DNA from: Nitrospirae bacterium RIFCSPHIGHO2_01_FULL_66_17
Lineage (GTDB): Bacteria > Nitrospirota > Nitrospiria > 2-01-FULL-66-17
Assembly (NCBI GenBank): GCA_001803875.1
Contig: MHEO01000051.1
Coordinates: forward strand, 6,005 to 31,238
Length of the DNA: 25,234 nt
Reading direction: 5' to 3'
Shown: positions 22,632-25,234 of the stretch, one piece after another
How positions within the stretch are numbered: the first letter of the stretch is position 1
Layout: every line of letters begins with the position of its first letter
Notes under the pieces: generated by a model
Told to the model about the DNA's origin: nothing
What the model saw: only the letters and a program-made list of their open reading frames with translations
Databases searched by the model: none
Translations under genes and position numbers: made by a program

Positions 22632-23015
22632 TTAATGTCCGGCCGCGGTCGCGACCGTCGCTTCCTCGACGATGATGGGATAGGAATACCCCGCGCCGAA
22701 GTCGCGATCGACGGTGAGGAGCCCCGTGACGACGACCTCGTCCCCGACCTGGACGTCCGCCTGGGTGGTCACGGTCAGGTCGTTGGTGCCCGCCTTGCCG
22801 CTTCCGTCCTGGAGGTGGAAGAAATTCTTTCCCATGATGCCGGGGTTGACCTTGACGACCTTGCCCCGCACCTGGATCCGCTGGCCCTTGAGCTTCTCTT
22901 TTCCGGTATAGACCGCTTCGATGGATTTGACCGCCGTGTCGCCCGCCGCGGCCGGCGCGACGCCGAGCGCCAGCCACACCAGACACGCGCCCACCACGAT
23001 GATGAGTCGTCCCAT
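22632..23015 (-). CDS. Exported OB-fold protein (127 aa)
   Basis: The signal peptide covers about residues 1-24 (hydrophobic LIIVVGACLVWLALGV, cut near AAA-G). The mature part reads as a small OB-fold barrel: LKGQRIQVRGKVVKVNPG, KNFFHLQDGSG, NDLTVTTQADVQVGDEVVVTG and a last YPIIVEEATV strand. Such periplasmic OB-fold proteins are often found near c-type cytochromes or other redox proteins, but their role is not known to me. The frame is open to 23051. ATG 23015 is chosen over ATG 23021 because the AGGGAG ribosome site is then at good distance (7 bases rather than 1). The cupin gene follows after 10 bp and DedA precedes by about 55 bp. Confidence 0.8.
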   Translation of the reverse strand: MGRLIIVVGACLVWLALGVAPAAAGDTAVKSIEAVYTGKEKLKGQRIQVRGKVVKVNPGIMGKNFFHLQDGSGKAGTNDLTVTTQADVQVGDEVVVTGLLTVDRDFGAGYSYPIIVEEATVATAAGH

Positions 23016-23070
23016 GGTCATTCTCCCTAGTGAAGACTTCTTGTAGCACATTTCGGCGGGGAAAAACAGC

Positions 23071-23709
23071 CTACGACTCGGAGGGCGCCGGTTTGGCGGT
23101 CAAGCGCACGACGAGCACGTACAGCGCGGCGAGGGCGAGGGCGAGGCCGACGAACCACAGCGCTTTGGCTTTCAGAACGAGGATCATCTGGTCCGGGTGG
23201 TCGAGCAGTTGCGGCCGATCGCCGATCACGCGCGCGCCGAACCACGCGAGCACTCCGCACCACAGCGCCGATCCCGCAACGGTCATCGCCATGTAGACGC
23301 GAAAGTCCATGCGGACGATCCCCGCCGGGATCCCAATGAGGTGGCGCACCACGGGCAGCAAGCGGGCGAAAAACACCCCGCCGGCCTCGTAGCGCGCCAG
23401 CCAGCGTTCGGCCTTGAGGAGCTGGGATTCCGAAATGCCGAGATAGGGGCCGTAGCGCACCACCAGCGGACGCCCGAGCCAGCGGGCCGCCCAGTACGTC
23501 AGGCCGGCGCCCAGCGCGCTGCCCACCGTGCCCGCGAGGACGACGCCCCAGAGGGTGAAACGCCCCTGAACCGCCCAGTACGCGGCGGGCGGAATCACGA
23601 GCTCGCTGGGGACGGGGAAGATGGTGCTCTCCATCGCCATCAGCACGACGATGCCGAGGTAGCCCCAGTCGTGCACCCAGCCGAACCACAGGGTAATGAG
23701 GCGATGCAT
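23071..23709 (-). CDS. DedA-family membrane protein (212 aa)
   Basis: DedA/SNARE-associated proteins sit in the inner membrane, and some members recycle lipid carriers or help keep the proton gradient. Seen here are MESTIFPVPSELVIPPAAY near the first helix, GSALGAGLTYWAARWLGR, the GVFFARLLPVVRHLIGIPAG re-entrant motif (20 residues) and the GSALWCGVLAWFG helix. These are the usual family blocks with the conserved Glu and Arg. Length is normal. The ATG at 23709 follows AGGAGG at 10 bases. The cytochrome b stop lies 14 bp upstream, so the two are probably co-transcribed. Confidence 0.92.
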   Translation of the reverse strand: MHRLITLWFGWVHDWGYLGIVVLMAMESTIFPVPSELVIPPAAYWAVQGRFTLWGVVLAGTVGSALGAGLTYWAARWLGRPLVVRYGPYLGISESQLLKAERWLARYEAGGVFFARLLPVVRHLIGIPAGIVRMDFRVYMAMTVAGSALWCGVLAWFGARVIGDRPQLLDHPDQMILVLKAKALWFVGLALALAALYVLVVRLTAKPAPSES

Positions 23710-23723
23710 GGTCCAGCATCCTC

Positions 23724-24938
23724 CTAGGGCGAGTGGGGGTGCCCGGTGTCGTCGTGCGTAGGCTCCTCCGGGTGAGGCATGGCCGCGGGGGCGGTCATGT
23801 CCATCTCCATGTCCATGTGTTCGTGGTGGTGAAGCTGGGGCGGGGCGATCGCGGCGTAGAGCGAGAACCCGACGATCGCGAGCAGAACCGCGGCGCCGAC
23901 CGCCATCGTCCCCTTGCGCCGGGCGGGGTGACGGTCGATCCCACGGTCCAGGAGCGGGGCGAGGGCGAGCAGGATCAGCAGGGCGGCGATGGCGTGCATC
24001 ATCGTGTCCATCCGCCCGGTGAGGTTCTCGATCCCGTACAGCCACAGGAACGGCCACGGCGGCTTGATGCTCATCTCCTCGCCCGTGACGGGGGCGCCGA
24101 GCGGGGCGGGGACGGCCCATGCGAGGACGCCGACGAGGCCGTAGTAGATCGCCGCGTAGAGCAGGATGCTCCGCGTATGCTCCATGAACGTGCCGGTCAT
24201 CCGATCCGGCGGAAGCGCGGCGAGGGTGGAATCCTTACCGAACGGCAGCGGCGAGAGGTTGTGCACGTGGACGAGGTAGAAGTGCGCGGCGAGGAGCAGC
24301 ACGAGGAGCAGGGGAAGGAGCGTGACGTGCGACGCGAAGAGCTTGACGTTCAGCGACACGGCCTCGGTCGATCCAAGGAAGGTGCCGAGCGGCCCGAGCA
24401 GCTTGAGACCCTCGCGGTAGTGCATGAGCGCGTCGAACGACTCCTGGTCCCATTTGAGGACGGTGCCCGTGAAGTACGACCCGAAGAGCGCGGTCGCGAG
24501 CAGGGCGACGCCGGCGAACCACGTCAGCGTCCGCGGCGCCTTGTAGACGCCGCCGACAAAGACACGCGCGAGGTGCAGCAGGAGGGTGACGACGACCGCC
24601 TGCGCCGCCCAGTAATGAAACGCGCGCAGCCACGCGCCGCCGGGCACCGTCTTGCCCAGATGTTCGACGCTCGCATACGCGCGCTCGGGCGCGGGGTCGA
24701 AGAACTGTTGCAGCAGCACGCCGGTCGCAAAGAGCAACACGAAGCCGACGAACGAGATCCCCCCCAGCGTGTACGCCGGCGTGCGGCCGTGCTCCGGAAC
24801 GGGATAATCTAGGCTGCTGATTCTGGCGTACCGCTCGAGGAACCCCTGCGGCGGCGCGGTAGACACTGGCTTCCCGTGACCACCGTCCCGCGTCGTGCTC
24901 GTGTGTTTACCCAGACGGCTCCCTTCCGTGGCGCCCAC
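23724..24938 (-). CDS. b6-type cytochrome b with His/Met-rich C-terminal tail (404 aa)
   Basis: This is a membrane diheme cytochrome b of the bc1/b6f class, which passes electrons from quinol to c-type or copper carriers. The heme ligands are clear: H108 with H122 and H204 with H219. These spacings (14 and 15) match cytochrome b6 rather than mitochondrial-type cytochrome b. The TGTVLKWDQ segment (157-165) matches the family GxxLPWDQ motif. KPPWPFLWLYG (292-302) stands where subunit IV has PEWY, so both parts appear fused in one chain of about seven helices. The last 35 residues are rich in His, Met and Asp (HHHEHMDMEMDM from 370). No Rieske or cytochrome c gene is adjacent. The GTG at 24938 is uncertain; GTG 24866 would remove 24 residues. 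Confidence 0.85.
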   Translation of the reverse strand: MGATEGSRLGKHTSTTRDGGHGKPVSTAPPQGFLERYARISSLDYPVPEHGRTPAYTLGGISFVGFVLLFATGVLLQQFFDPAPERAYASVEHLGKTVPGGAWLRAFHYWAAQAVVVTLLLHLARVFVGGVYKAPRTLTWFAGVALLATALFGSYFTGTVLKWDQESFDALMHYREGLKLLGPLGTFLGSTEAVSLNVKLFASHVTLLPLLLVLLLAAHFYLVHVHNLSPLPFGKDSTLAALPPDRMTGTFMEHTRSILLYAAIYYGLVGVLAWAVPAPLGAPVTGEEMSIKPPWPFLWLYGIENLTGRMDTMMHAIAALLILLALAPLLDRGIDRHPARRKGTMAVGAAVLLAIVGFSLYAAIAPPQLHHHEHMDMEMDMTAPAAMPHPEEPTHDDTGHPHSP

Positions 24939-24974
24939 CCGGCGAGCGACTCCGGGTGAAGCGGATGAACGACG

Positions 24975-25048
<74 letters not shown>

Positions 25049-25101
25049 GGGTGCCGCGTCGGTCGCCTGCGCCTGGTGCCTGCGGGTGGCGGTTGGGCGT
25101 G

Positions 25102-25130
25102 ACTGTACGCAAACGCGCCGGGGGTGTCAA
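25102..25130 (-). promoter_or_regulatory. Near-consensus promoter for tRNA-Gln
   Basis: On the minus strand a perfect TTGACA (25125-25130), a 17-bp spacer and TACAGT (25102-25107). The TGA inside the -35 box is also the stop codon of the gene upstream. Transcription would start near 25095 and run into the tRNA. Confidence 0.8.
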
Positions 25131-25234
25131 GACGCGAGCCACTCGGGTTTGCCGTCCTCCAGCGCCCGGATCACCGCCGCCACGCGGGTGATGGCTTCGT
25201 CCTTGCCGAGCAGCCGCAGCACGTCGTAGATCCC
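25127..25234 (-). CDS. C-terminal end of an unidentified gene
   Basis: The frame is open from the right edge for 35 codons and ends at TGA (25127-25129). The peptide begins GIYDVLRLLGKDEAITRV, continues through AAVIRALEDGKPEW and ends LAS. It looks like a helical protein terminus, and its composition fits a real gene. Too little is present to name the family. Its stop codon lies inside the -35 box of the tRNA-Gln promoter. Confidence 0.7.
   Translation of the reverse strand, partial: GIYDVLRLLGKDEAITRVAAVIRALEDGKPEWLAS

Noticed and set aside
23016..23051. Longer start for the OB-fold protein
   Set aside because: The added residues (MCYKKSSLGRMT) would put charge before the signal peptide, and the ribosome site fits ATG 23015.

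Overview
The window is GC-rich DNA from a Gram-negative bacterium. The Gram-negative call rests on an RND efflux pump, Sec signal peptides on exported proteins, a hopanoid-pathway enzyme (HpnE) and a b6-type cytochrome. The mix of HpnE, LarB/LarC, a tandem SagB-like flavoprotein and abundant palindromic repeats would fit a Methylomirabilota (NC10), Nitrospirota or related lineage. That placement is inference; no rRNA is present to settle it.

Layout. Positions 1-3424 (+) hold the end of an RND adaptor and a complete RND permease, followed by a short DoxX-like C-terminal remnant. Positions 3787-5489 (+) hold two near-identical CheY-type receivers in tandem, then a protein that joins an MshEN-like N-terminal region to a CheX-like phosphatase domain. 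Positions 5534-8428 (-) hold a double-domain SagB/ThcOx flavoprotein and an exported beta-propeller protein. A divergent promoter region with a 17-bp tandem duplication leads into a solitary Phd/YefM-like antitoxin (8651-8884, +). Positions 9059-15016 (+) hold gpsA, a Na/Pi cotransporter with a PhoU tail, larB, larC and a CaCA-type antiporter. The last four are packed tightly, with two start/stop overlaps. Then come a Cache-HAMP-GAF sensor with no output domain and rsmA. An exported HExxH protein (-) converges on rsmA. A TPR protein, a small unknown protein and thrB (+) follow.

From 20615 to the right edge the genes are on the minus strand: hpnE; a 264-bp gap holding two palindromic repeat elements; a probable operon of b6-type cytochrome b, DedA protein, OB-fold exported protein and cupin (read right to left); tRNA-Gln(CTG) with an encoded CCA and a near-consensus promoter; and the C-terminal end of an unidentified gene.

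Most of the content is ordinary chromosomal housekeeping and accessory metabolism. I see no CRISPR array, insertion sequence, phage module or complete defence system. The points most worth a second look are: the CheY-CheY-(MshEN-CheX) cassette, which may link c-di-GMP to receiver dephosphorylation; a 30-nt repeat that is a palindrome beside the Na/Pi gene and also lies in frame inside the HExxH protein gene just after its signal peptide; the palindromic elements at 21999-22213; and the orphan cytochrome b with a His/Met-rich tail.
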